Shown here in pieces: positions 1 through 9,312 of a stretch of DNA of 64,000 nucleotides. The first letter of the stretch is position 1, and every line of letters begins with the position of its first letter. A program made the position numbers and the translations under genes. Below the pieces are notes generated by a model. The model saw only the letters and a program-made list of their open reading frames with translations. It was not told where the DNA came from and searched no databases. The stretch lies in NCBI GenBank assembly GCA_024760905.1, contig CM045745.1, forward strand, positions 18,066,282 through 18,130,281. Reading direction: 5' to 3'. The DNA comes from Plotosus lineatus. Taxonomy: Eukaryota; Chordata; Actinopteri; Siluriformes; Plotosidae.

Positions 1-705
1 AACATGTTGGTGACAAGTTTTTCATAGTTACTGGTCTTATTGTCACCAAGAAAGTTTGTAACAACCTGAACAAAAGCCTTCCATGCTTCAAGTTTCACTT
101 CGTTCATTGACTTATCTAACTCTAGATCTCTGATGAGCTGATGGATTTGTGGACTATCAAAGATCCCAGCTTTCAATTTTTCCATCATAAAACTTGTAAT
201 AGCTTTGGACAAGTATACAAAGCATGCACCATCTTTGTCCAGAACTTTGATGAATTGCTTGATCAAGCTGAGCTTAATGTGCAGTGGTGGAAGAAGGATC
301 CTCTCTCTGTTCACCAGTGGCTTCTTAATGGTGCTCCTTGTTCTGCAGGGCATCAATTCCTCCCACACAAGCCATTCCTTCTTTGTGTAATATTGCGCTC
401 AGTCCCTACTGTCCCACATACACAGAAAGCATGAGTACGTGGAAAACCAGACTGTTGTCCAAACCCAGCTATCTACAGATCGACACAAACCAACCAGTCA
501 TGCTGATCATAATGAATTTTCTCTGGGACATATTTAACTGATTCATGTTTCTTTTTCAATGTTATTCAGTGTGTGATTGGCACACAGGCAAACTTGTTGT
601 CATTATAGAGCAGAACACATGCAGTGATTGCTTATAGCTGTCAGTGAATAGTCTCCACTCTTCTGGTTGTATGCATGTGTTTGCTCATGACTGTTCTACG
701 GGAAA
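1..705 (-). pseudogene. Decayed ORF of an orphan repeat-associated protein family (family A), truncated by window start
   Basis: Read on the minus strand, one frame stays open from about 398 to 4 and clearly looks like protein. It holds the segments WLVWEELMPCRTR, ILLPPLHIKL, LKAGIFDSPQI and NFLGDNKTSNYEKLV. Upstream (about 400-705) recognisable coding continues, with EEWRLFTDSYKQSLHVF near 600-660, but it is broken by in-frame stops near 675, 478 and 400. The family, with its conserved PPLHIKLGL-type block and FLGN-type block, is known to me as an uncharacterised, highly repeated protein in fish, cnidarian and arthropod genomes. I do not know its biochemical function. The C-terminal part lies outside the window. 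It is probably the coding part of a mobile element or an expanded orphan gene family, and this copy is dead. Confidence is high that it is a decayed coding sequence and low for any function. Confidence 0.7.
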
Positions 706-1209
706 GGTAACTCATATTACATCCAGTGCAAATATGATATGAGGGTTATATATAGAGATTTAATTTGGGGAGCCCTGCCTTTCTTAAGCTACTACACTTT
801 AATAATAATTAAAGCTGAAATTCACCAAGTACACACATATGGGCTTGCCCACGCTCTTGCCAATTGGGCAAGGTCACTCATATGCAATTCTGAGTACTCC
901 ATGTATGCACACCTGCTTTGCACTGCAGCACTCACTACACACCACACATCTTAACCTCCACAAACATGTTTACACTAGACTTTTTAAATCATTTGCTCTG
1001 GCCAGCCAATTACCCTGTCATTAACTAAGTACTGCACTATTACCTTTCACAACACACTATGCACCTTAATTTGCATCGGTTTACTCAGGACCTTTGTTAA
1101 TCTTCTGCACTAAATTGCCAATTTACACCAATATGGTATTATATACAATTAATATATGTTCTTGTACTTTCACCAATGTCTGCCTTCTTTAAACTTTTAA
1201 TTTTTATGA
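706..1209. other. Unassigned intergenic stretch
   Basis: No gene, hairpin or mobile element end was recognised. The part from about 890 to 1185 is rich in short GCAC and CACT words, such as TTTGCACTGCAGCAC and ACTATGCACCTTAATTTG. That looks like the 3' region of an old LINE but cannot be tied to one here. The right border is the Tc1 element at 1210. Confidence 0.4.
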
Positions 1210-1319
1210 CTGGTCCTTCTCAAAAAATTAGCATATTGTGATAAAGTTCATTATTTTCTGTAATTTACTGATAAAAATTAAACTTTCATATATTTTAGAT
1301 TCGTTGCACACCAACTGAA
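1210..1319 (+). repeat. Left terminal inverted repeat of Tc1 copy 1
   Basis: The arm reads CTGGTCCTTCTCAAAAAATT onward and its reverse complement appears at 2576-2684. The outer 55 bases are almost perfectly paired. Inner positions differ around the TTTACTGAT/GCCCTGAAA segment. Confidence 0.9.
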
Positions 1320-1464
1320 ATATTTCAGGTCTTTTATTGTTTTAATACTGATGATTTTGGCATACAGCTCATGAAAACCCAAAATTCCTAACTCTAAACA
1401 CCTGCAAAAGATTCCTGAGGCTTTTAAAAACTCCCAGCCTGGTTCATTACTCAAAACCGCAAGC

Positions 1465-2410
1465 ATGGGTAAGACTGCCGACCTGACTGCTGTCCAGAAG
1501 GCCATCATTGACACCCTCAAGCAAGAGGGTAAGACACAGAAAGAAATCTCTGAGGGAATAGGCTGTTCCCAGAGTGATGTATCAAGGCACCTCAATGGGA
1601 CGTCTGTGGGAAGGAAAAAGTGTGGCAGAAAATGTTGCACAACCAGAAGAGGTGACCGGACCCTGAGGAAGATTGTGCAGAAGGGCCGATTCCAGACCTT
1701 GGGTGCCCTGTGAAAGCAGTGGACTGAGTCTGGAGTAGAAACATCCAGAGTCATTGCCCATTTTGAACCAGAAACAGCGTCAGAAGCGCCTGACCTGGGC
1801 TACAGAGAAGCAGCACTGGATTGTTGCTCAGTGGTCCAAAGTACTTTTTTCGGATGAAAGCAGATTTTGCATGTCATTCGGAAATCAAGGTGCCAGAGTC
1901 TGGAGGAAGACTGGGGAGAAGGAAATGCCAAAATGCCTGAAGTCCAGTGTCAAGTACCCACAGTCAGTGATGGTCTGGGGTGCCATGTCAGCTGCTGGTG
2001 TTGGTCCACTGTGTTTTATCAAGGGCAGGGTCAATGCAGCTAGCTATCAGGAGATTTTGGAGCACTTCATGCTTCCATCTGTTGAAAAGCTTTATGGAGA
2101 TGAAGATTTCATTTTTCAGCATGACCTGGCACCTGCTCACAGTGCCAAAACCACTGCTAATTGGTTTACTGACCATGGTATTACTGTGCTCAATTGGCCT
2201 GCCAACTCTCCTGACCCCATAGAGAATCTGTGGGATATTGTGAAGAGAAAGCTGAGAGACACCAGACCCAACACTGTGGATGAGCTTAAGGCCGCTATCA
2301 AGGCATCCTGGGCCTCCATAACATCTCAGCAGTGCCACAGGCTGATTGCCTCCATGCCACGCCGCATTGAAGCAGTCATTTCTGCAAAAGGATTCTCGAC
2401 CAAGTATTGA
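1465..2410 (+). pseudogene. Tc1 transposase, disrupted
   Basis: Cut-and-paste transposase of the DD34E Tc1 group, which binds the inverted repeats and inserts at TA. The start ATG at 1465 opens the paired helix-turn-helix DNA-binding region (MGKTADLTAVQKAIIDTL..., 82 codons), ended by TGA at 1711-1713. The catalytic part resumes in another frame from about 1754 to 2410. The catalytic D is in VLFSDES, the second D in FQHDLAPAHS and the E in PIENLWD. Between the second D and the E there are 32 residues, where copy 2 of the family has 34: the LN of the NSPDLNPIEN block is missing, a 6-base deletion. A further deletion removed the linker between the DNA-binding and catalytic halves (around 1715-1760). 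The gene is dead by stop, frameshift and deletion. Confidence 0.9.
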
Positions 2411-2575
2411 GTGCATAACTGAACATAATTATTTGAAGGTTAACTTTTTTTGTATTAAAAACACTATTTTTATTGGTCAGATGAAATATGCTAATTTTTT
2501 GAGATAGGGATTTTTGTTTTTTCTTTACTTTTTGCCAAAATTATCAATATTAAACCAATAAAAGGCTTGCACTAC

Positions 2576-2684
2576 TTCAGTTGTGTGCAATGAATCTAAA
2601 ATATATGAAAGTTTAATTTATTTCAGGGCATTACAGAAAATAATGAACTTTATCACAATATGCTAATTTTTTGAGAAGGACCAG
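2576..2684 (-). repeat. Right terminal inverted repeat of Tc1 copy 1
   Basis: Reverse complement of 1210-1319, ending ...TTTGAGAAGGACCAG and followed by TA at 2685-2686. Confidence 0.9.
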
Positions 2685-2703
2685 TATATGTCACAGTAGA
2701 GAT

Positions 2704-2800
2704 GGCTATTCAGTAGAATTGGCAATTCTCCTAGTAGAGATGCCAATTGCAATCTCCCCTAAGAGAGATGCCAATTTCAATCTCTACTAGGAAAATAGCC
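2704..2800. repeat. Short imperfect hairpin of unknown origin
   Basis: CCTAGTAGAGAT (2730-2741) is the exact reverse complement of ATCTCTACTAGG (2780-2791). The outer GGCTATT (2704-2710) pairs with AATAGCC (2794-2800). Within it the word AGAGATGCCAATT occurs twice. It could be a small fold-back element or the relic of a MITE end. No coding is present. Confidence 0.6.
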
Positions 2801-2812
2801 AGTTGTCAAATC

Positions 2813-2895
2813 ATGCCGGTTCCAAGTCCGGATAAATGCAGAGGGTTGTGTCAGGAAGGGCATCTGACGTAAAAACTGCGCCAAATCTACTATGC
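2813..2895 (+). repeat. Fragment of the RTE LINE 5'-UTR
   Basis: The stretch with CCGGATAAATGCAGAGGGTT, then GTCAGGAAGGGCATC and CCAAATCTACTATGCG, matches the 5' end of the full-length LINE at 49527-49612 in the same orientation. Only the UTR portion is present. Confidence 0.7.
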
Positions 2896-2914
2896 GGAGC
2901 AGCAATGTGACTTT

Positions 2915-3136
2915 ATAGTTTGTGCATTTATATTTATTTACATCTTATGCATTATTTTTGAATGTCTAATTGTTGTTATAAGCATTTATAGCGTTGAATA
3001 TGTATTTATTGATATTATATGCACATATACATGTACGTATACGTCAGTCATTACTTCGCGGAAATCGGTGGTCGCGGTGGGGGGAGGAGCCTCGGTCCCC
3101 ATTAACCGTGGAAAGTGAGGGATCCGTGTGTGTGTG

Positions 3137-3137
<1 letters not shown>
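2915..3137 (-). repeat. MITE-like repeat (family M), copy 1
   Basis: Reverse complement of the repeats at 13797-13990 and 59187-59365. The shared core includes TATTTATTGATATTATAT and AAGCATTTATAGCGTTGAAT. The right part (3050-3125) reads, on the minus strand, ATCCCTCACTTTCCACGGTT followed by GGGGACCGAGG. That resembles the ends of TA-target DNA transposons. The right end runs straight into an AT array. Confidence 0.6.

Positions 3138-3189
<52 letters not shown>
3138..3189. repeat. (AT)n microsatellite
   Basis: About 26 uninterrupted AT units directly abutting the MITE end at 3137. The long Ile-Tyr ORFs over it are artefacts of the repeat. Confidence 0.97.
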
Positions 3190-3191
<2 letters not shown>

Positions 3192-3941
3192 AAAATTTCT
3201 GAGCAATTAGCAACATGAACCTTGGTTTTGTTTTTACCGGGAATTCCCGCATCCTGTATAAAAACCAATTATATTGACTGAAGGCGTTCATGACAATCCG
3301 CACTGCCCAACCATGGCTTTTGTTATACCGGGCTCTCCATACACTGAATGACTGTAGATAAGAGGACTGAAACACGATTGTGTCAGAATTACATGCTGGG
3401 CTGTCTGCAGTCACCATTTTTTTTCCCCCAATGAAAGCATTACATCAGGTTCAATTAGTTTTTTTTTACTGTTCCGAAGTTTTCCGAATGCATATCGAAA
3501 ACCCGGTTTTGCTTCAAAGTATTGCGATATATATTGTTTGCATGTTAGAACCAGTTTAAACCGATAAACTGGTTTTATTACGCAGCCCTACTAATTAGAC
3601 ACTGATTTATTTGCCTGAAAGCTTAATGATGGATTGGCTATTTTTTATTTTTTTTACTAAAACCTTTCAGTGTTACACTTCCAGGAACTGTTTTATTATA
3701 GAATAATCAAAATAAGTACAATTATTCACAGGTGGAAGCCAATTAGCATGGTGTGCAATGGAAAATATGATTAGTTAAGTCTGAGTCAAGTATTTTAGGG
3801 ATGAATGATCCTTTAAACCATCTCACTGAATTTAATTTTGTTTTTCAGAATTGTTGCTATATTGTTCACTCGACTGTTAGAAGTTGCAATGAGTAAATAC
3901 ATCTGGAAAGGTTTTGTGTTTTGTGAATGTTTTCAACTGCG
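3190..3941. other. Unassigned stretch
   Basis: No gene recognised. A small perfect hairpin with AACCAGTTT and AAACTGGTT arms lies near 3550-3575. The flanking words CGCAGCCCTACTAATTAG look repeat-derived. The rest shows nothing I can name. Confidence 0.4.
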
Positions 3942-4050
3942 ATGGCCTTTGCGAGCTGTCCAGGGTGTACTCTGCCCTCACCCAGAGTCGACTGAGATGG
4001 GTGCTATCTTCCCAATGACCCGAATTAGGATTAAGTGACCTAAAAAAATC
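3942..4050 (+). repeat. L2-type SINE/LINE tail fragment
   Basis: The sequence GAGCTGTCCAGGGTGTACTC, then GACTGAGATGGGTGC and GAATTAGGATTAAG, matches the tail of the SINE at 21015-21375 and the copies at 45310 and 60538. It is diverged and lacks the SINE head. Confidence 0.7.
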
Positions 4051-4299
4051 AATGAATACATTTTTCTATACACAATTTACAAAGCAAACATTTCTTTTAT
4101 AATATTAGCGTCATATTTTATGCCTTTGTATTCTATGGATAAAATGATGAATCACAACCAGCTCATTAAAGGCATGTCTCATAATCACTAAAATAACGGA
4201 GTGTAATATCTGAAACTTGTCACCAGTAAAGTAAACATGATGCGAAGATTAGTCGTTAGGTGATGTTAGCAGAACTGCCTTCCTTTACTCTCCACTGGG

Positions 4300-4733
4300 T
4301 ACCTTCACCTCTTCAGACTCATCTCCACTTGTTTCCTGCTCTTACTATAGTTCATGTCATGCAAACATCATCATCAGCGGAGCCTCTTGTCTGAGCTCGT
4401 CAGTCAATCTGTCCCTAACCACTGCAAAAATAAGGGCTTTGTGAAAATGTTTGATGCAATCCCACCTCCACCTTGAACCAGTAAATCATTGCTGTTATGG
4501 TCACTGTCACACTGTCCTCATACAAATCCTGAACCACCCACACATACTTCTCTGCCTCTCTTGAGTTCCTCATACAGTATCACAACTGTTTTCTTGACCC
4601 TGTGATATGCTTTATCCAAGTGCATAAACATGCCATGCAACTCCCTCTCACCTTGCACATACTTTATCATTAGCATTTTCAATACCAATATGGCATCACT
4701 GGTGTTTTTTTTTAATTTACTACAATTTTGCAC
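4300..4733 (-). pseudogene. Ancient RTE LINE fragment (reverse transcriptase part)
   Basis: On the minus strand, codons 4733 to 4518 read TSDAILVLKMLMIKYVQGE, then LHGMFMHLDKAYHRVK. This aligns by eye with the [15 protein letters not shown] and [16 protein letters not shown] blocks of the intact LINE at 51503-51610. Below 4518 the match continues in other frames to about 4300 (the [11 protein letters not shown] region). Heavy divergence and stops mark an old, dead copy of the same family. Confidence 0.75.
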
Positions 4734-5001
4734 AGCTTTTTTACTCTAGAAAATTGGTTCAAAGACACTACCGTTGTGCATTTTTAAAGATTCTCTGGAT
4801 TAGAACCCTGCATTCGGTTCCGTATTTGGCCAAATTATTTCACTCTAAATTTTACACAAATTAATTAATATTTAGAGGCTGCACAAGCAAGACATGTGAA
4901 AATCCTTCTATGTTCCATAACATAATGAGCCAAATCAAAGACATATTGGAATAATTTGTCGTTTTACTGTTCAAAAACACACTGCAACTTGCATTAAAAT
5001 G
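4734..5001. other. Unassigned AT-rich stretch
   Basis: No coding or repeat structure recognised. It lies just beyond the stop codon of the family B pseudogene on the minus strand, so it may be that unit's 3' flank. Confidence 0.4.
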
Positions 5002-5215
5002 TTACTTAGAAGGTCCAGCAACAACTGTTGCTTTATTGGAATCGCAAAAAATGTTCCTGTGCTCCTTGAATATTTGGAGTAAGTGCTGTTTATGATCTTC
5101 ATTTTTGTTAGGCTACAGTTAAGGTCTTGAATAAGCTTCATTCCCTTCAGCAAGATCATTGACAACTTTCCTGGAATGCGCAATTTTAGCAGTCTTCTGA
5201 AAGTGTTCATCAGCC
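5002..5215 (-). pseudogene. C-terminal part of orphan family B pseudogene, cut off by the Gypsy element
   Basis: If the Gypsy element and one copy of its 5-bp target duplication are removed, the minus-strand frame coming from 9710 continues without a break into this segment: ...DDWADEHFQKTAKIAHS, then RKVVNDLAEGNEAYS. Two internal stops follow (around 5113-5120). Then comes NEDHKQHLLQIFKEHRNIF and a natural stop at 5002-5004. This matches the C-terminal pattern of the family (VVND and a QKQ-LLQ-like block). See 9710-10682 for the main part. Confidence 0.75.
5211..5215. repeat. Target-site duplication CAGCC, left copy
   Basis: CAGCC at 5211-5215 is repeated exactly at 9710-9714, flanking the two LTRs. 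A 5-bp duplication is normal for Ty3/Gypsy integrase. Confidence 0.95.
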
Positions 5216-5577
5216 TGTTAAACCTGGAGTGTATGCGTTGGACCCAGAGATGCAAGAGACCAAAAGAAGGTTCAAATGATTTATTAAGCACTAGGAACTG
5301 TAAATCACGGGAATACTAAATCGATGGAATTGGTCGAGCATGAAGCAAGAACCATCGGTCAAAGAGAAAGCCGAGGAGCAGAATCACGGGGAAAACAATC
5401 TTCTGACAGCGGAGGGAAGCGTGCAGCTCCCATTTATAGCTGGGTCCTTGCTGATTGCAGATTGGGACCAGGTGCGCTCTGCTGGAATTCGCATGCCAGA
5501 AACCGCCACGCCCCTCGTCAGCGCCTGCAATGACTAGAGAAGAAAATTAATGCCGCCCACCGGCACAGACCATAACA
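5216..5577 (-). repeat. 3' LTR of the Gypsy element (362 bp)
   Basis: In plus orientation it reads TGTTAAACCTGGAGTGTATG to ...CACAGACCATAACA. On the minus strand a TATAAAT promoter-like word and an AATAAA poly(A) signal are present, in the usual LTR order. ORFs seen across it are spurious. Confidence 0.95.
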
Positions 5578-5612
5578 GTCTGTGTCATGCCCCCCCCCTC
5601 AGGGGCGCCACC
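5578..5612 (-). promoter_or_regulatory. Candidate polypurine tract next to the 3' LTR
   Basis: On the minus strand GAGGGGGGGGGCATGAC lies just upstream of the LTR start at 5577. A purine-rich run at this place primes plus-strand DNA synthesis in LTR retroelements. It is followed by a few non-purines, so the exact primer is uncertain. Confidence 0.5.
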
Positions 5613-5642
5613 TGGCACCTGACCAGGCTTGTCCCGGAACTG

Positions 5643-5805
5643 TCAATAGAATTCGTTTAATAAGTCCGGGTCCAGGATTACGGAGTGGGGAATCCATGAA
5701 CGCTCTTCGGGACCATACCCCTCCCAGTCCACTAAGTACTGAAACCCTCGACCCCGTCTGCGTACATCAAGGATACGGTTGACTATGTATGTGGGATGTC
5801 CATCA
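5643..5805 (-). pseudogene. Chromodomain at the C-terminus of the Gypsy integrase
   Basis: The minus-strand frame reads [20 protein letters not shown], then [14 protein letters not shown] and [11 protein letters not shown], ending in TGA (rc of 5643-5645). The aromatic pattern (Y, the W of DWEGY, the W of SWIP) is that of a chromodomain, which in chromoviruses directs integration to marked chromatin. Beyond the stop the frame continues for about 20 more codons, so the stop may be a mutation within an originally longer tail. Confidence 0.85.
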
Positions 5806-5845
5806 TTCAGTCGGGGAGGAGGGGGTGGGGGTCAGTGGGGACTTT

Positions 5846-6830
5846 CTACCACGGGCTTAAAAAGGGGAAACATGAAATGCTGGGTGTACCTTGAGTGAGG
5901 GTGGGAGTCTCAGTCAGACGGCACTGGGGTTTATAATTTTCTCTATTACATAGGGCCCAATGTATCTGAAAAACAGTTTTTTGGAATCGACTTGCAGGGG
6001 CAGGTCTCGGGAGGAGAGCCACACTTGTTGCCCGACCGCGTAGGGAGGTGACGGGGTTTGGTGAGGATTGGCAATCCTCCGGTTTCGGGCCACTGTTCGT
6101 TCCAGGGCAGCCCGTGCTTCTTTCCAGACCCGGCATGCTCTGTGAAACTGTGCCTGGACCGATGGGACGACAACTTCGACCTCCTGGCTGGGAAACAGGG
6201 GGGCTGGAACCCATTAATCATCATGAAGGAGGACATCCCGGTGGCGGTGCAGAGCAGAAAATTGTGTGCGTATTCGACTCATGAGAGGTGTGTGTGGCCC
6301 AGGAGGCTGGGAGGCAGGAGGCGATGGAGTGCAGGGAGGATCCGTGGCTTTGATTCGCGCGTTCTGCCTGCCTGTTCGACTGAGGATAGTAGCCAGAGGT
6401 CAAGCTGCAGGAGACTCCCAAGGTGTCGCAGAACGTCTTCCAAATTCTGGATGCAAACTGGGGGCCTTGGTCTGAAACGGCGTCCTGGGGGATGCCATGG
6501 AGGCGAAAGACGTGTTGGACTAGGAGACCCGCTGTTTCCATTGCCAAGGGGAGTTTGGGTAGGGTGACGAAATGAACCACCTTGGAGAACCGGTCCACTA
6601 CTGTCAGGATAACAGTGTTGCCCTCAGATGGGGGTAAACCTGTGACAAAATCCACCGCAATGTGCGACCAGGGGCGATGGGGAACGGGTAAGGATTGGAG
6701 GAGACCAATGGGTGCACGATGGGAGGACTTGCTCCGGGCACAGGTAGAACAAGCAACAAATTCCCTGGTGTCAGCTGCCATCATTGGCCACCAGAAGCAT
6801 TGTCGGAGCAGGAAGAGAGTTCAGTGGGCT
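5846..6830 (-). pseudogene. Gypsy integrase (zinc finger, catalytic core), broken C-terminal part
   Basis: Integrase inserts the retrotransposon cDNA. Minus-strand codons 6784 to about 6370 are open and contain [14 protein letters not shown] (the CC half of the HHCC zinc finger) and the catalytic triad. The first D is in [10 protein letters not shown], the second in AVSDQGPQF, and the E in [10 protein letters not shown]. Exactly 35 residues separate the second D and the E (DD35E). The first part of the zinc finger lies in another frame upstream (about 6785-6830). After about 6370 the frame is lost several times before the chromodomain at 5805. Confidence 0.88.
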
Positions 6831-6966
6831 CTGGGGTGGCAGGATAATTTTGAGGAGTGAGTCCACAGGAGTGCTGGGGTTCTGGCTGGCGGGGGAACAT
6901 ATAGTTGACCTTGGGGACACCCGACAGTCTCCGGTTCCCCCTGATGGGCATCCCGAACTAGCCGTT

Positions 6967-7314
6967 CTACCTCCCATTGGGCTGCTCCAAGTATACAGGA
7001 GGAGGGCAGGATGGTCTATATACAGAGGAGAACTGCCTGGAGAGAGCGTTTTGCTTTGTATTCCGGGAGCTGGGTTGGTATTTCAGTGTGAAGTTGAACC
7101 TTCCCAAGTAGAGTGACCATCGTGCCTGACGGGAGTTCAACCTCTTGGCTGTACGGAGGTAGGATAAGTTTTTATTTTCGGTCCAGACCACGAAGAGGTG
7201 GGCTGCCCCTTCCAGCCCAGGAACCTCTGCAGCTGTTTCTGCGTCCCTGGAGTCGGCCAGTGACTCCACTGCCTTCACCTTCGCCGGATCGGGTCCTATC
7301 TGCCCCTTCTCCAC
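6967..7314 (-). pseudogene. Gypsy RT/RNase H connection with internal deletion
   Basis: The frame holds [20 protein letters not shown] and [18 protein letters not shown], the C-terminal part of a Gypsy RNase H, followed by the linker to integrase. Upstream it reads [20 protein letters not shown], which belongs to the thumb or connection region. The N-terminal half of RNase H, with its first catalytic acidic residues, is missing between them, so about 100 codons were deleted. Confidence 0.75.
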
Positions 7315-7760
7315 GATGAACCCCAGGAAGAAGACCGAGGGGACATGAAACTCGCATTTTTCTGCTTTAACGACAATCTGTTCTCTAGGAGCCTCTTTAG
7401 TACCATTATCACGTGGCGGAGATGTTTGCCTTGGTCTCTAGAGAAGATCAGAATGTCGTCCAGGTATACGAATACAAAGTGGTTCAGCGTGTCCCTAAGC
7501 ACACCGTTGACCAGAGCTTGGAAAACCGCTGGGGCATTGGTTTGTCCAAATGGCATGATCAGGTATTCGAAGTGCCCCAAGGGCGTGTTGAAAGCTGTCT
7601 TCCACTCGTCCCCCTCCCGAATTCAGACTAAGTGGTAGGCATTTCTCAGGTCCAGCTTGGGACAAACGGTAGCATCATGGAGAGGGGTGAAGGCTGAATC
7701 AATTAGGGGGAGAGGGTACTTATTTTTTATGGTGATCTGGTTCAGGCCCGTGTAATCGAT
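7296..7760 (-). pseudogene. Gypsy reverse transcriptase palm
   Basis: Minus-strand codons 7580-7296 read [20 protein letters not shown], then the active-site box [11 protein letters not shown] (YLDD). Upstream, 7580-7760 holds the KKYPLP/LDLR-like N-terminal RT blocks in shifted frames. The order matches a Ty3/Gypsy RT. Frameshifts near 7610 and 7330 break the polyprotein. Confidence 0.85.
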
Positions 7761-7768
7761 GCAAGGTC

Positions 7769-8224
7769 TCAGGGTCTTGTCTTTCTTTTCGACGAAGAAG
7801 CACCTACCGGGGAAGATGAGGGCCGAACGAGACCTGCAGCCAGCGACTCGTTAATGTATGCCTCCATGGCATCTTTCTCCAGCTTCGAGAGGTTGTATAG
7901 TCGCTGGGAAGGGAGCGTGGAACCTGGGAGTAGGTCATTGGTGCAGTCGTATGGTCGATGAGGAGGAAAGGAGCGAGCCTGGTCCTTGCTGAAAACCTCT
8001 TGCAGGTCATGATATTCTTTGGGCATGCCGGCTAAGTCCAGATCCTCCAGGTTGACCAGGGTTCGTGAGGCTTGGGAGGGTACGGCCGCCATTAGGCAGT
8101 ATTGCAGACAGTGGTCACTCCAGCTGTGTATGGTGAGGGTGCGCCAGTCAATGTGGGGATTGAGGGTCTGCAACCATGGCCACCCCAGCACTAGGGGAGA
8201 GAGAGCGAGAGGCAGGGAGAACAA
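7769..8224 (-). pseudogene. Gypsy protease/RT junction
   Basis: The frame covers the end of the protease region ([20 protein letters not shown]) and the start of RT. It includes [20 protein letters not shown], a PPHRPYDC block and [19 protein letters not shown], the usual entry of a Gypsy RT. It overlaps the gag-protease frame in the region 8148-8224. Confidence 0.8.
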
Positions 8225-9293
8225 ACAGTTCCAAATATTCCTGGTGGTTACTGGACAAAGTGAGCTTCACTGGCTTGGTTTTGTGTGTGACATGAGCTAT
8301 GAGTCGTCCATCTATGGCCACTACCTCCTTGGGGGTCTCAAGTTCATACACAGGCAGGTCATGGAGCTCAACCATTCCAGGATCAATAAAGTTAGCGTCA
8401 GCGCCTGAGTCAATAAATACGTCTACAGGATGAGAGTGTTGCGCATAGTGTAGCGTACCTTGAACTTGCAGGCGCTTTCCGGGTGTCGTGGAGGATCCTC
8501 TCGTAGCTGTTGGGCCCTGCCATGCGGGGCACTGGGCAAGGTAATGGCCCTTCTCGGCGCAGTAGATACAGAGACCATTGGCCAGCCGCCGGTGCCTCCC
8601 TTCAGCCGTCAGTCTGGTGCAGTTCACCTGCATGGGTTCTTGACCGTCATCCTCCCTCCGAGGGGGAAATGGCGAGTGAATTCGAGGTGGGGCCCCCTTC
8701 TGGGATCTATCCCTCTCTCTCAGCCGGTTGTCCAGTCTGGTGGACAAGGGGATTAACTCCTCAAGAGTAGTTGTCTCGTCTTTCAGCCGTTCATCAAGCC
8801 CCTGCAGGAAAGCCCCACAAAGTGTGGGGTCGTTCCAGCCGTTTTCGATGGTGAGAATCCGAAATCGGATGACATACTCCGCCACCGACTGTGAGCCTTG
8901 CCGAATCCGTAGCTTGCCCCCTCCCCTTTCACCGGATGATAGAAAACCTTCTTCATTTCTCACATGAACTGGTCTAACTGGGAGCATAATTCCGGGGTAT
9001 GGGTGGCGACCGCTAGCGCCCAGGACGAGGCTTCCTCCGTGAGTAGACTCATGATGAAGGCGTATCGCTGGTGCTGGCGTGGCTGCCGCAGTGGAAAGTG
9101 AAGGGTGAGGGGGCGGAGTCACGGCAGTGAGGTGAGTGGTGACAGCGTCCACCCTTCCGTCAAGCTGCACCAAGCTGGTGGTTATGTGCTGGAGATTGTC
9201 CATCATCTGATGCAAGGTGGAATCGTGTCGTCCCAGCAGGGCACCCTGGTCGGATAGTGCCTGCCGAAGCTGCGTGGTCTCCGCTGGGTCCAT
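8148..9293 (-). pseudogene. Gypsy gag and aspartic protease
   Basis: The start ATG at 9293 gives MDPAETTQLRQALSDQGALL, typical of this Gypsy group, about 20 bases from the 5' LTR. A 381-codon frame follows. A CCHC zinc knuckle, CIYCAEKGHYLAQC (CX2CX4HX4C), binds RNA. The protease active site is FIDSGADANFID (D-S-G). Between about 8890 and 9090 the correct capsid reading is in another frame (AFIMSLLTEEASSWALAVAT), so two frameshifts lie in gag. The first part of the capsid also seems deleted. The product would not be functional. Confidence 0.88.
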
Positions 9294-9312
9294 GTTTCAG
9301 ATCAGAAGATTC

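Larger units (their letters stand above)
1210..2684 (+). mobile_element. Tc1-like DNA transposon, copy 1 (1475 bp)
   Basis: Both ends carry the same long terminal inverted repeat, beginning CTGGTCCTTCTCAAAAAATT. The left arm is 1210-1319 and the right arm 2576-2684, about 110 bp each with small indels. The TA expected on both sides is present on the right (2685-2686) and appears mutated to GA on the left. A transposase gene, broken, lies between the arms on the plus strand. A second copy of the same family sits at 25626-27421. Closely related Tc1 elements are known from lampreys and several unrelated fishes, where horizontal transfer has been inferred. This copy cannot encode an active enzyme. 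Confidence 0.93.

Noticed and set aside
3044..3417. Open frames with long Ile-Tyr or Val-Cys runs over dinucleotide arrays (also near 12900, 14900, 20800, 31200, 42100, 46300)
   Set aside because: They are translations of (AT)n or (GT)n microsatellites, which are open in several frames by chance.
5324..5540. Short frames inside the LTRs
   Set aside because: They lie in the non-coding LTR and are not conserved between the two LTRs.
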